From positions 1-5,172 of the forward strand of contig CALMIW010000665.1 of NCBI GenBank assembly GCA_937864275.1: a DNA stretch of 5,172 nt, read 5' to 3'. A model generated the notes under the pieces. It did not search any database. It worked only from the letters and a program-made list of their open reading frames with translations, and was not told the DNA's origin. Below, one piece after another: positions 1 through 5,172 of the stretch (position 1 is its first letter; every line of letters begins with the position of its first letter). Source of the stretch: an uncultured Dehalococcoidia bacterium (GTDB lineage Bacteria; Chloroflexota; Dehalococcoidia; Tepidiformales; Tepidiformaceae). A program made the translations under genes and the position numbers.

Positions 1-415
1 CGGAGGGCCGTCCACCCCGGCGACGTCCTCCAGCGTGAAGTTCAACGGCGGGACCAGCTGGCCGGGGGCCTGGGGCCACGGCTGTGTCGGCTGCACGACG
101 CCGCGGTTCTGGGACACGATGGTCCCGTTCTACGAAGAAGGCGAGCCGAAGGTCATCGCCACGCCCACGCCCCCGTCGTACCAGACGCCCGCGCCCAACA
201 CCCCCCAGGCGACGCCCACCCGGCCCGACGTCACGCCCGTCCCCGGCGGTGACAACGGAGGCGACGGCGACGATGGCGGCGGCATCGGTGCGGTCGAAAT
301 CGCGGGCGGCGCGGCCGCGGCTGCGGCGCTCGTCGGGCTTGGCGGGTTCCTTTACGCACGCAGCAAGGGCACAACGAAGCCGCAGGGAGGCCCCGATGGC
401 TCGAATAGCGATTGA
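1..415 (+). CDS. [NiFe] hydrogenase small subunit, 3' part (5' end outside the window)
   Basis: This is the electron-transfer subunit of a group 1 uptake hydrogenase, carrying iron-sulfur clusters from the active site to the membrane. The visible 137 residues begin mid-protein in frame 2. The family signature NGGTSWP...GHGCVGC...FWD...PFY lies at fragment residues 14-45; the two Cys of CVGC (about 28 and 31) are ligands of the medial cluster. A Pro/Thr-rich linker follows (about residues 53-81), then a Gly/Asp stretch, then one hydrophobic helix (about 95-118) ending in YARSK, which fits a C-terminal anchor with a cytoplasmic end. The N-terminal domain, and the Tat signal expected for this family, would lie upstream. 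The gene overlaps the large subunit by 20 nt. An oddity is that Ser (codon 26-28) stands where the third medial-cluster Cys is expected. Identity is secure; the exact subgroup is not. Confidence 0.93.
   Translation, partial: GGPSTPATSSSVKFNGGTSWPGAWGHGCVGCTTPRFWDTMVPFYEEGEPKVIATPTPPSYQTPAPNTPQATPTRPDVTPVPGGDNGGDGDDGGGIGAVEIAGGAAAAAALVGLGGFLYARSKGTTKPQGGPDGSNSD
384..390 (+). promoter_or_regulatory. Ribosome binding site of the hydrogenase large subunit
   Basis: AGGGAGG is a strong Shine-Dalgarno sequence placed 5 nt before the ATG at 396, inside the end of the small-subunit gene. It settles the start of the large subunit at 396, even though the reading frame stays open upstream to position 84. 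The family's N-terminal motif begins immediately after this ATG. Confidence 0.85.
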
Positions 416-2102
416 CCCGATCACCCGCATCGAGGGCCACCTCCGCATCGAAGCGGAGGTGAGCGGCGGCAAAGTCGCGGACGCGTGGAGTTCCGGCACC
501 ATGTTCCGCGGCCTCGAGATGATCCTGAAGGAGCGCGACCCCCGGGACGCGTGGATGTTCGCGCAACGCGCGTGCGGCGTGTGCACGACGGTCCACGCGC
601 TCGCCTCGGTCCGCGCGGTCGAAAACGCGCTCGGCATCACCATCCCGGAGAACGCGCGGCTCGTACGCAACCTGATCGCCGGGACCCAGTTCCTGCACGA
701 CCACGTCATCCACTTCTACCACCTCCACGCGCTCGACTGGGTGGACGTGGTTTCGGCCACGAAGGCCGACCCGGCGAAGACGAGCACGCTCGCGCAGTCG
801 ATATCCACCTGGTCGAAATCGAGCACGGAGTACTTCAAGGGCATCCAGGACCGGCTCAACGCGTTCGTGGGAACGGGCCAGTTGGGACCGTTCGCGAACG
901 GCTACTGGGGCCACCCCGCCTACACCCTCGAACCCGAGGCCAACCTGCTGGCGGTGGCGCACTACCTGGAGGCGCTCGAGTGGCAGCGCGACATCGTGCG
1001 CATTCACGCCGTGCTCGGCGGGAAGAACCCCCACCCCCAGACGTATGTCGTCGGCGGGATGGCGCTCCGGATGGCGCCCGATTCGCCCACCGGCCTGAAC
1101 ACGGCCTCGATGGCGCAGATCAAGACGATGCTCGCGAACGCGAAGACGTTCGTCGACCAGGTGCTCATCCCGGATGTCTTGCTGGTCGCGGGCGCCTACA
1201 AGCAGTGGTTCTCCATCGGCAAGGGCATCGGCAACTACATGGTTTACGGCGACTTCACCGACCAGACCGGCGACCCGAAGACGTACCTGTTCCCCGCCGG
1301 CCGCATCCTCGGACGCGACCTGGGGAAGGTCGAGGCCGTCGATCATCAGAAGATCACCGAGTCCGTTGCCCACTCCTACTACGAGTACGACGACGATGAT
1401 GGCATTGGGAAGCACCCGTGGGACGGCCAGACGAACCCGAAGTACCAGGGCCCCAATCCGCCGTTCGAGACGCTCGAAGGCTTCGACCGCTACTCGTGGC
1501 TCAAGGCTCCCCGCTACGACAACCAGGCGATGGAGGTCGGACCACTCTCGCGGGTGCTGGTCGCCTACGCGGCCAAGCAGCCCGAGGTCGTGACGGCGGT
1601 CGATGGCGTGCTCGCGAAGCTCTCGCTCAAACCGGCGGACCTGATGAGCACGATGGGGCGCATCGCCGCCCGCGCGCTGGAGACGCAACTGCTGGTCCCG
1701 CACCTGGAGTCGTGGCTCGGCGTGCTCGAAAAGAACATGAACTCCGGCAACCTCACCATCGCCGACAACGGCAAGTGGAAACCGGACTCCTGGCCGAAGG
1801 AGGCCGAGGGCGTCGGCTTCGAAGAGGCGCCCCGCGGCGCCCTCGGCCACTGGGTCGTCATCAAGGACAAGAAGATCGCGAACTACCAGCTCGTGGTGCC
1901 CAGCACCTGGAACGGCTCGCCGCGCGATGCGAAGGCCCAGCGCGGCGCATGGGAGGAGGCGCTGCTCGACACGCCAATCGCGGATCCCGTGAAGCCCGTC
2001 GAGGTGCTCCGCACGGTGCATTCGTTCGACCCGTGCATGGCCTGCGCCGTCCACGTCTACGACCCGGCCGGCGGGAGCAGTGTGCAGGTGCGCGTTGTCT
2101 AG
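396..2102 (+). CDS. [NiFe] hydrogenase large (catalytic) subunit, group 1
   Basis: This 568-residue catalytic subunit of a group 1 uptake [NiFe] hydrogenase oxidises H2 at a Ni-Fe(CN)2CO centre. The N-terminus contains the conserved ITRIEGHLRIE block (residues 9-19). The first metal-binding motif, RACGVCTTVH, spans residues 58-67 with Cys60 and Cys63. The second, DPCMACAVH, spans residues 545-553 with Cys547 and Cys550. The protein continues 15 residues past His553; this tail is the usual substrate of the maturation protease, so the gene encodes a precursor. The middle contains typical group 1 segments (HDHVIHFYHLHALDWVDV, GGKNPHPQ, AMEVGPL). The start is set by the AGGGAGG site at 384-390. 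It overlaps the small subunit by 20 nt and the protease gene by up to 23 nt. Length and motifs are complete, with no sign of damage. It works as a heterodimer with the upstream small subunit. Confidence 0.97.
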   Translation: MARIAIDPITRIEGHLRIEAEVSGGKVADAWSSGTMFRGLEMILKERDPRDAWMFAQRACGVCTTVHALASVRAVENALGITIPENARLVRNLIAGTQFLHDHVIHFYHLHALDWVDVVSATKADPAKTSTLAQSISTWSKSSTEYFKGIQDRLNAFVGTGQLGPFANGYWGHPAYTLEPEANLLAVAHYLEALEWQRDIVRIHAVLGGKNPHPQTYVVGGMALRMAPDSPTGLNTASMAQIKTMLANAKTFVDQVLIPDVLLVAGAYKQWFSIGKGIGNYMVYGDFTDQTGDPKTYLFPAGRILGRDLGKVEAVDHQKITESVAHSYYEYDDDDGIGKHPWDGQTNPKYQGPNPPFETLEGFDRYSWLKAPRYDNQAMEVGPLSRVLVAYAAKQPEVVTAVDGVLAKLSLKPADLMSTMGRIAARALETQLLVPHLESWLGVLEKNMNSGNLTIADNGKWKPDSWPKEAEGVGFEEAPRGALGHWVVIKDKKIANYQLVVPSTWNGSPRDAKAQRGAWEEALLDTPIADPVKPVEVLRTVHSFDPCMACAVHVYDPAGGSSVQVRVV

Positions 2103-2589
2103 CGATGCGACTGCCGCCCGCGTTGTTGTCCTGGGCATCGGGAACATCCTCATGCAGGACGAAGGACTCGGCGTCCACGCGGTCCGGGCCCTCGCCGAGC
2201 GAGACCTCCCGCCCGGCGTGGATGTCGTGGACGGTGGGACCCTGGGGATCGAGTTGCTCCCAATCGTCGAAGACGCCGGGAGCCTGATCCTCATCGACGC
2301 GGCCCGGGTTCCTGGCGAACCCGGTGCGGTCGGCGCGTTCCGCGGCGCAGAGCTCGCCGGCAGCTATGGGGGGCACGTCTCGCCCCACCAGGCCGGCGCC
2401 GCCGACCTCATCGCGGTGGCACGGCTCACCGGCGTCCTCCCCGAGCGCTGCACGCTCTTCGGCATACAGCCGGTCGAGATGGAATTCGGCCTCGAACTCA
2501 GCGGCCCTGTCGCAGCCGGCCTGCCGGCACTCGTTGAAGCCGTGCTCGCCGAGGCGCGTTCATTCAGCGAGGTGGCCGTCCATGCATGA
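2080..2589 (+). CDS. Hydrogenase maturation endopeptidase (HyaD/HybD/HupD type, peptidase family A31)
   Basis: This protease removes the C-terminal tail of the large subunit after nickel insertion, using the bound nickel for recognition. Numbered from GTG 2080 (169 residues), the N-terminal motif GIGNILMQDEGLG is at 19-31. The three family nickel-sensing positions are present as Glu28, Asp73 (LILIDAA) and His103 (SPHQAG); a late block GIQPVEMEFG is also typical. The start is uncertain. GTG 2080 has GGGAG only about 2 nt upstream, while an in-frame TTG at 2095 has AGGTG at about 4 nt and would give 164 residues, closer to the usual N-terminus. Either way the gene overlaps the end of the large subunit (stop 2100-2102), which fits coupling of the protease to its substrate. 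The function is secure from motifs and context. Confidence 0.93.
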   Translation: MCRCALSSDATAARVVVLGIGNILMQDEGLGVHAVRALAERDLPPGVDVVDGGTLGIELLPIVEDAGSLILIDAARVPGEPGAVGAFRGAELAGSYGGHVSPHQAGAADLIAVARLTGVLPERCTLFGIQPVEMEFGLELSGPVAAGLPALVEAVLAEARSFSEVAVHA

Positions 2590-2923
2590 GCTCGGGCTTG
2601 CGCGCGCTATCGCGGCCACCATCCGTTCGCACGGCTGGGAGCGGAAGCCTGTGCAAATCCGCGTGACCGGGGGCCACGGCGACCTCGAGGAGTTCGAGCA
2701 GTCGCTGCTGGCGCACCTGTCGTGCGAGGCGCCTGAGATCCGCGAGGGCCAGGTCCGCGTTGTCCACGTGCCTTCTGCCCGGATCTGCAGCGCCTGCGCC
2801 ACCACGTTCGAGGGGATCGAGTCCAGTTCCTGCCCGGTCTGCGGCGGCCCCCCGCTGCCATCGCTGGAGCCCGAACAGGTCGAACTGGAACTGGACACCG
2901 GGGAGGCCGCCCCATGTGCCTGA
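2582..2923 (+). CDS. hypA: Hydrogenase nickel incorporation protein HypA
   Basis: HypA is a cytoplasmic nickel metallochaperone that delivers Ni to the large subunit, normally with the GTPase HypB. The 113-residue protein has normal family length. It starts with MHEL, giving the N-terminal Met-His-Glu nickel site (His2), and has a zinc site made of two CxxC pairs: Cys69/Cys72 and Cys84/Cys87 (CPVCGG). The ATG at 2582 is chosen because the MHE motif must be N-terminal; a GAGG at 2569-2572 lies 9 nt upstream. The start overlaps the protease stop by 8 nt and the end overlaps hypC by 10 nt. HypB is not encoded in the window, so it would have to come from elsewhere in the genome. Confidence 0.95.
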   Translation: MHELGLARAIAATIRSHGWERKPVQIRVTGGHGDLEEFEQSLLAHLSCEAPEIREGQVRVVHVPSARICSACATTFEGIESSSCPVCGGPPLPSLEPEQVELELDTGEAAPCA

Positions 2924-3174
2924 CCACTCCTGCCACGGTCCTTCGCGTCGCCGAGCGTGGCGGCATCTGCGTCGTCACGGTGCTCTCGCCCGATGAGGGC
3001 GAACGCGACTGTCTGACTTACGTCGAGGATCTTCAGCCCGGCGAGCGAGTCCTTGTGGCTGGCGGCGCCATCGTCGAACGGTTCGACGAAGATGCCGCCT
3101 GCGATCTGCCGCTCGCCAGCCTGCTCATCGAGGCGTTCGACGCCACACATCAATCCGGAGGGATACGACCATGA
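2914..3174 (+). CDS. hypC: Hydrogenase assembly chaperone HypC (divergent, lacks the usual His)
   Basis: HypC/HypG chaperones bind HypD and the hydrogenase large subunit and carry the Fe(CN)2CO group. This 86-residue protein begins MCLTTPATV, which retains the essential Cys2 and Pro6 of the family start motif. The later block PGERVLVAGGAIVERFDEDAA (split here as 42-51 and 52-62) matches the conserved GxxVLVHxGFA...L..EEA region, but Ala49 replaces the His (His51 in E. coli HypC). GGGGAGG at 2900-2906, 7 nt before the ATG, supports the start. It overlaps hypA by 10 nt and the transporter gene by 4 nt (ATGA). The product could still be functional, since Cys2 is the key residue; the His loss is seen directly in the codon GCT at 3058-3060. 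Confidence 0.9.
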   Translation: MCLTTPATVLRVAERGGICVVTVLSPDEGERDCLTYVEDLQPGERVLVAGGAIVERFDEDAACDLPLASLLIEAFDATHQSGGIRP

Positions 3175-4127
3175 CCGCACTACGGACTCTCAGCGCCCGG
3201 CCTCGCACCCTACGCATCCCGGTCAGCCTTTCATGGGGCATCGGGCTCGCCTTCGCTGCCGCGGTCATCAGCGGCTTCTCCGTGTGGGTGAACTCCTACG
3301 CGGTCAAGGATGTCCGCGACCCCGCCGTGTTCACCACGGCGAAGAACATGATGGTCGGCGCCGCCCTGCTCGCGATCCTGCTGCGTCCGGGCGTGCCCGC
3401 GCCCGCGCTTCCGAAGACCTGGCGCAAGCGAAGCCTGCTCATCACCCTCGGGGTCGTCGGCGGGAGCATCCCGTTCGTGCTGTTCTTCGAAGGACTGGCA
3501 CGCTCGGGTCCCGGCAATGCCGCCTTCATCCAGAAGTCGCTGTTCCTCTGGGTCGCCATCCTCGCGATCCCGCTGCTTGGCGAACGGATCGGGCGCTGGC
3601 AGGTTGCGGCGCTCGGCATGCTGCTGGTCGCCCAGCTGCTCATCGGGCGGCCGAGTTCATGGCGCCCCGGCGACGGCGAACTGCTCGTCCTCGCCGCGAC
3701 TGCATTCTGGACCGTCGAGACGATCGTCGCGCGGCGCTTGCTGCCGGAGGTGGGGGCGGCGCTAGGCGCTACGGCCCGGATGGCCCTCGGCGGCGCCTTG
3801 CTCTTCGCCTACCTCGTCACCCAGGGCAAGGTCGATACGCTCCTCAGCCTGAACGCCGAACAGCTGCGCTGGGTCCTCGTCACAAGCGTCATCCTGCTCG
3901 CGTACGTGGGGACCTGGTACTCGGCGTTGCGTCGCGCGCCCGCCACGGTGGTGACCAGTATCCTCGCGCTCGGCGCCCCGATCACGGCGCTCCTCGCCAC
4001 CTGGGCGGGCAGGCCATCGCCTGCCGCCGAGCAGCTGGTCGGGTATGGCGTCCTGGCGGCCGCGCTGCTGATCGTGGCTGTAGCCACCCGCCGGAGCGGG
4101 ACGGTATCGGAAGCGGCCGCCGCGTGA
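3171..4127 (+). CDS. EamA-family (DMT superfamily) membrane transporter
   Basis: This 318-residue, very hydrophobic protein has the architecture of the drug/metabolite transporter superfamily: two repeats of five helices. Probable membrane segments are at about 20-42, 53-72, 88-108, 116-137, 143-160, 170-188, 198-216, 232-250, 258-279 and 287-307. The end of the first repeat shows the EamA-type pattern PLLGERIGRWQ (residues 134-144) followed by another helix; in the second repeat the usual Gly-Glu is replaced by AGRPSPAAEQ. The start ATG 3171 has GGAGGG at 3157-3162 with 8 nt spacing and overlaps the hypC stop as ATGA. The end overlaps the next gene as GTGA. The substrate cannot be read from the sequence. 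Its place inside a hydrogenase maturation operon hints at a related role such as metal, cofactor or metabolite movement, but this is only inference. Confidence 0.88.
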   Translation: MTALRTLSARPRTLRIPVSLSWGIGLAFAAAVISGFSVWVNSYAVKDVRDPAVFTTAKNMMVGAALLAILLRPGVPAPALPKTWRKRSLLITLGVVGGSIPFVLFFEGLARSGPGNAAFIQKSLFLWVAILAIPLLGERIGRWQVAALGMLLVAQLLIGRPSSWRPGDGELLVLAATAFWTVETIVARRLLPEVGAALGATARMALGGALLFAYLVTQGKVDTLLSLNAEQLRWVLVTSVILLAYVGTWYSALRRAPATVVTSILALGAPITALLATWAGRPSPAAEQLVGYGVLAAALLIVAVATRRSGTVSEAAAA

Positions 4128-4864
4128 GAGACGACGGGCCGCTCCTCTTCGCGCGCTATGCGTTCAAGCCCAACGCCCTCGGCTTCTGCGGCGGCGACGA
4201 CGACCGTGCCCTGTTCTCCTACACAACCACCGCCACCATCGACCCGGGACTGCTCCAGCTCGAGCGCCAGTTCGAAGGCGCCTACCCGTACCTCCAGCTG
4301 ATCGCCCACGCGAACGGCATCCAGGACCCGTTCGACCGGCGCGTGGTGGAGGCGTACTGGGTGGGGAACGGCCTCCTGGACCGGGTGGATATGGGGCTGC
4401 TGTACGACTCGCTCCAGGAGCGCTTCAAGGCGAAGACGACGCAGCCGCCCTGGGCGTGGCTGGCGAGCAAAGTCCCGGCCGGCGCCCGGCCACACCATAG
4501 CTTCCACGTCTTCGAAATCTACCCGCGCGCCGGGATGATGAAGTCGGGAGCCGTGGACCACGTCTTCGAAACGATGGAGCAGTGTCGGATTCGCTGGGGG
4601 CGCGTGAGTGAAGTGCTCGGTCCAGAACTCATCGTGGATGTCCAGCCGCTGAAGCTGGAAACGGGGAGACTCGTCCTCGCGCCGCCGGAACGGGAGACCG
4701 TCCGCCGCTGGGTCGACGGCAAGGGCTTCGTCGATGACGTCGCGCCCGGCGAGTGGGTTTCGATCCACTGGGGCTGGGCATGCGACCGGCTGACGGGCGC
4801 CCAGAAGCAGCGGCTCGAGGGCTACACCCGCCGCCACCTGGAGCTGTGCAACCAGACGCTGTAG
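4124..4864 (+). CDS. DUF6390-like hydrogenase-associated protein with a HypC-like C-terminal domain
   Basis: This 246-residue protein looks like the DUF6390 family, which I recall as a companion of hydrogenase clusters; its function is unassigned. The start is GTG 4124, overlapping the transporter stop as GTGA; the open frame further upstream (to 3053) is a shadow of hypC and the transporter. The N-terminal part opens with GPLLFARYAFKPNALGFCG (residues 5-23) and includes DRRVVEAYWVGN (71-82) and a His-rich HHSFHVF (124-130). No signal peptide or membrane helix is visible, so it is probably cytoplasmic. From about residue 154 it resembles HypC: CRIRWGRV, then IVDV, then APGEWVSIHWGWACDRL (207-223), with Cys154 and His215 in the places of HypC Cys2 and His51. 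A maturation or chaperone role is inferred from this resemblance and the operon position. The N-terminal region has no fold I recognise. Confidence 0.85.
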   Translation: MRDDGPLLFARYAFKPNALGFCGGDDDRALFSYTTTATIDPGLLQLERQFEGAYPYLQLIAHANGIQDPFDRRVVEAYWVGNGLLDRVDMGLLYDSLQERFKAKTTQPPWAWLASKVPAGARPHHSFHVFEIYPRAGMMKSGAVDHVFETMEQCRIRWGRVSEVLGPELIVDVQPLKLETGRLVLAPPERETVRRWVDGKGFVDDVAPGEWVSIHWGWACDRLTGAQKQRLEGYTRRHLELCNQTL

Positions 4865-4907
4865 GCGGCGAGTCCGTGCTCCGCCCCGCGCCCGCTCGAT
4901 GGCAGCG

Positions 4908-4937
4908 TTGGTCGCCATAACCGGCGGGCGCTATCAT
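4908..4937 (+). promoter_or_regulatory. Possible promoter of the tRNA gene
   Basis: TTGGTC (4908-4913) and TATCAT (4932-4937) resemble -35 and -10 elements of a housekeeping sigma-70-type promoter with an 18 bp spacer. Transcription would start near 4944, about 16 nt before the tRNA 5' end, a normal leader length for a tRNA gene. The stretch between the last protein gene and the tRNA (4865-4959) holds nothing else I can support. The call is by pattern only. Confidence 0.45.
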
Positions 4938-4959
4938 GGACATGAGCGGTCGCCAGCGT

Positions 4960-4997
4960 GCCCTCGTAGCTCAACGGATAGAGCATCTGACTTCGGA
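4960..4997 (+). tRNA. tRNA-Arg-like gene, 5' half; pattern breaks in the anticodon arm
   Basis: The sequence matches the 5' half of a bacterial tRNA: acceptor strand GCCCTCG (4960-4966), TA at positions 8-9, D stem GCTC/GAGC (4969-4972 and 4981-4984) around loop AACGGATA, then A26, anticodon stem TCTGA (4986-4990) and loop CTTCGGA (4991-4997). Read straight through, the anticodon would be TCG (Arg), and A20 in the D loop also suits an Arg tRNA. The stem should then close with TCAGA, but CTAGC follows. No T arm or closing acceptor strand CGAGGGC appears in the remaining 175 nt. If an intron begins after T34 (4993), bases 35 and 36 of the anticodon would come from the unseen 3' exon, so the Arg assignment is provisional. 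The alternative is a truncated tRNA remnant. Confidence 0.75.
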
Positions 4998-5172
4998 CTA
5001 GCTTCATGAGTGCGCTGCACCACCCCGAGTGGCGGGTTGTGCAAATTTCGCGCAGTTAGATGGTGAATCAGCCCCGGCAGCCGGCGTTCAAGTGATGCGC
5101 GACGGGCCGGACGCCTAGGACCGGGGGGCCGGACCGAGTTCGCCCTCCCAGGCGGGTCGCAAGTGATGCTCA
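4994..5172 (+). ncRNA. Structured insertion in the tRNA, possible group I intron (3' end outside the window)
   Basis: A group I intron is proposed because the tRNA is interrupted in the anticodon loop, a known home of bacterial group I introns. The exon end ACTT (4990-4993) can pair with GAGT (5008-5011), giving a short P1-like helix with the required U-G wobble exactly at a splice point after T34, the same site used by cyanobacterial tRNA-Leu introns. A strong hairpin follows: TGCACCACCC (5016-5025) with GGGTTGTGCA (5034-5043), 9 of 10 pairs, in a P2-like place. TCGCGCA (5048-5054) pairs perfectly with TGCGCGA (5096-5102), a possible P3 or P4. CGCC (5141-5144) and GGCG (5151-5154) form another hairpin. 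I could not identify the conserved P7 and guanosine-site sequences with certainty, and no homing endonuclease frame is visible. The 3' splice site would be beyond the window. Confidence 0.4.
5089..5169 (+). repeat. 10 bp direct repeat CAAGTGATGC, two copies
   Basis: CAAGTGATGC occurs at 5089-5098 and again at 5160-5169, 71 nt apart, both inside the insertion downstream of the tRNA half. The first copy overlaps the 3' strand of the long-range helix at 5096-5102. The repeat is exact and does not extend further on either side. Its role is unknown; it could be related structural elements of a folded RNA or a duplication. Confidence 0.6.

Noticed and set aside
84..395. Upstream extension of the large-subunit frame
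   Set aside because: The extension is an Arg/Pro/Ser-rich out-of-frame reading of the small-subunit tail. The ATG at 396 has a strong ribosome binding site and is followed at once by the family N-terminus.
231..2294. A 687-codon open frame on the minus strand opposite the large subunit
   Set aside because: It mirrors a secure hydrogenase gene in GC-rich DNA, is dominated by Arg, Val, Gly and Ala with no recognisable motif, and has no supporting start context. It is a codon-bias shadow.
3053..4123. Upstream extension of the DUF6390-like frame
   Set aside because: It is an out-of-frame reading through hypC and the transporter. The family-like sequence starts right after GTG 4124.
4864..4885. 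GGCGG...CCGCC hairpin after the last gene as a terminator
   Set aside because: The stem is only 5 bp with a 12 nt loop and there is no T-run afterwards, so intrinsic termination is not supported.
3809..4918. A 369-codon open frame on the minus strand opposite the transporter and the DUF6390-like gene
   Set aside because: It lies opposite two convincing plus-strand genes and has Arg-rich, motif-free sequence typical of antisense shadows at high GC.
5086..5096. GTTCAAGT resembling a tRNA T loop, as a nearby 3' half of the tRNA
   Set aside because: The flanking bases do not form a T stem, the invariant C61 is absent, and no acceptor strand complementary to GCCCTCG follows.

Overview
The window is GC-rich bacterial DNA with one dense plus-strand operon for a group 1 (membrane-associated, uptake-type) [NiFe] hydrogenase and its maturation factors, followed by an interrupted tRNA gene. 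The high GC, the Pro/Thr-rich linker of the small subunit, the tRNA style and the DUF6390-like gene suggest Chloroflexota (Dehalococcoidia-like) or possibly Actinomycetota. This taxonomic guess rests on recalled family patterns, not on a search.

Layout: the 3' end of the hydrogenase small subunit (1-415) has an unusual linker and a C-terminal membrane anchor. It is followed by the complete large subunit (396-2102), a HyaD/HybD/HupD-type maturation endopeptidase (2080-2589), HypA (2582-2923), HypC (2914-3174), a ten-helix EamA/DMT transporter (3171-4127) and a DUF6390-like protein (4124-4864). All six gene junctions overlap, by 4 to 23 nt, so the genes are almost certainly co-transcribed and translationally coupled. 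About 95 nt of non-coding DNA with a plausible promoter leads into the 5' half of a tRNA-Arg-like gene (4960 onward). The tRNA pattern stops inside the anticodon arm and is replaced by about 175 nt of structured sequence running to the window end, possibly a group I intron.

How the genes work together: HypA delivers nickel and HypC carries the Fe(CN)2CO precursor to the large subunit. The endopeptidase then removes the large subunit's 15-residue C-terminal tail after nickel insertion, and the mature dimer is probably held at the outer face of the membrane by the small-subunit anchor. HypB, HypD, HypE and HypF and a cytochrome b subunit are not in the window.

Main points of interest: (1) the C-terminal part of the DUF6390-like protein reads like a HypC domain and carries both residues known to matter in HypC (Cys and His), whereas the stand-alone HypC here has Ala at the His position; (2) the tRNA gene is interrupted in its anticodon arm; (3) a Ser sits where a medial-cluster Cys is expected in the small subunit; (4) a DMT-family transporter is embedded in the maturation operon.
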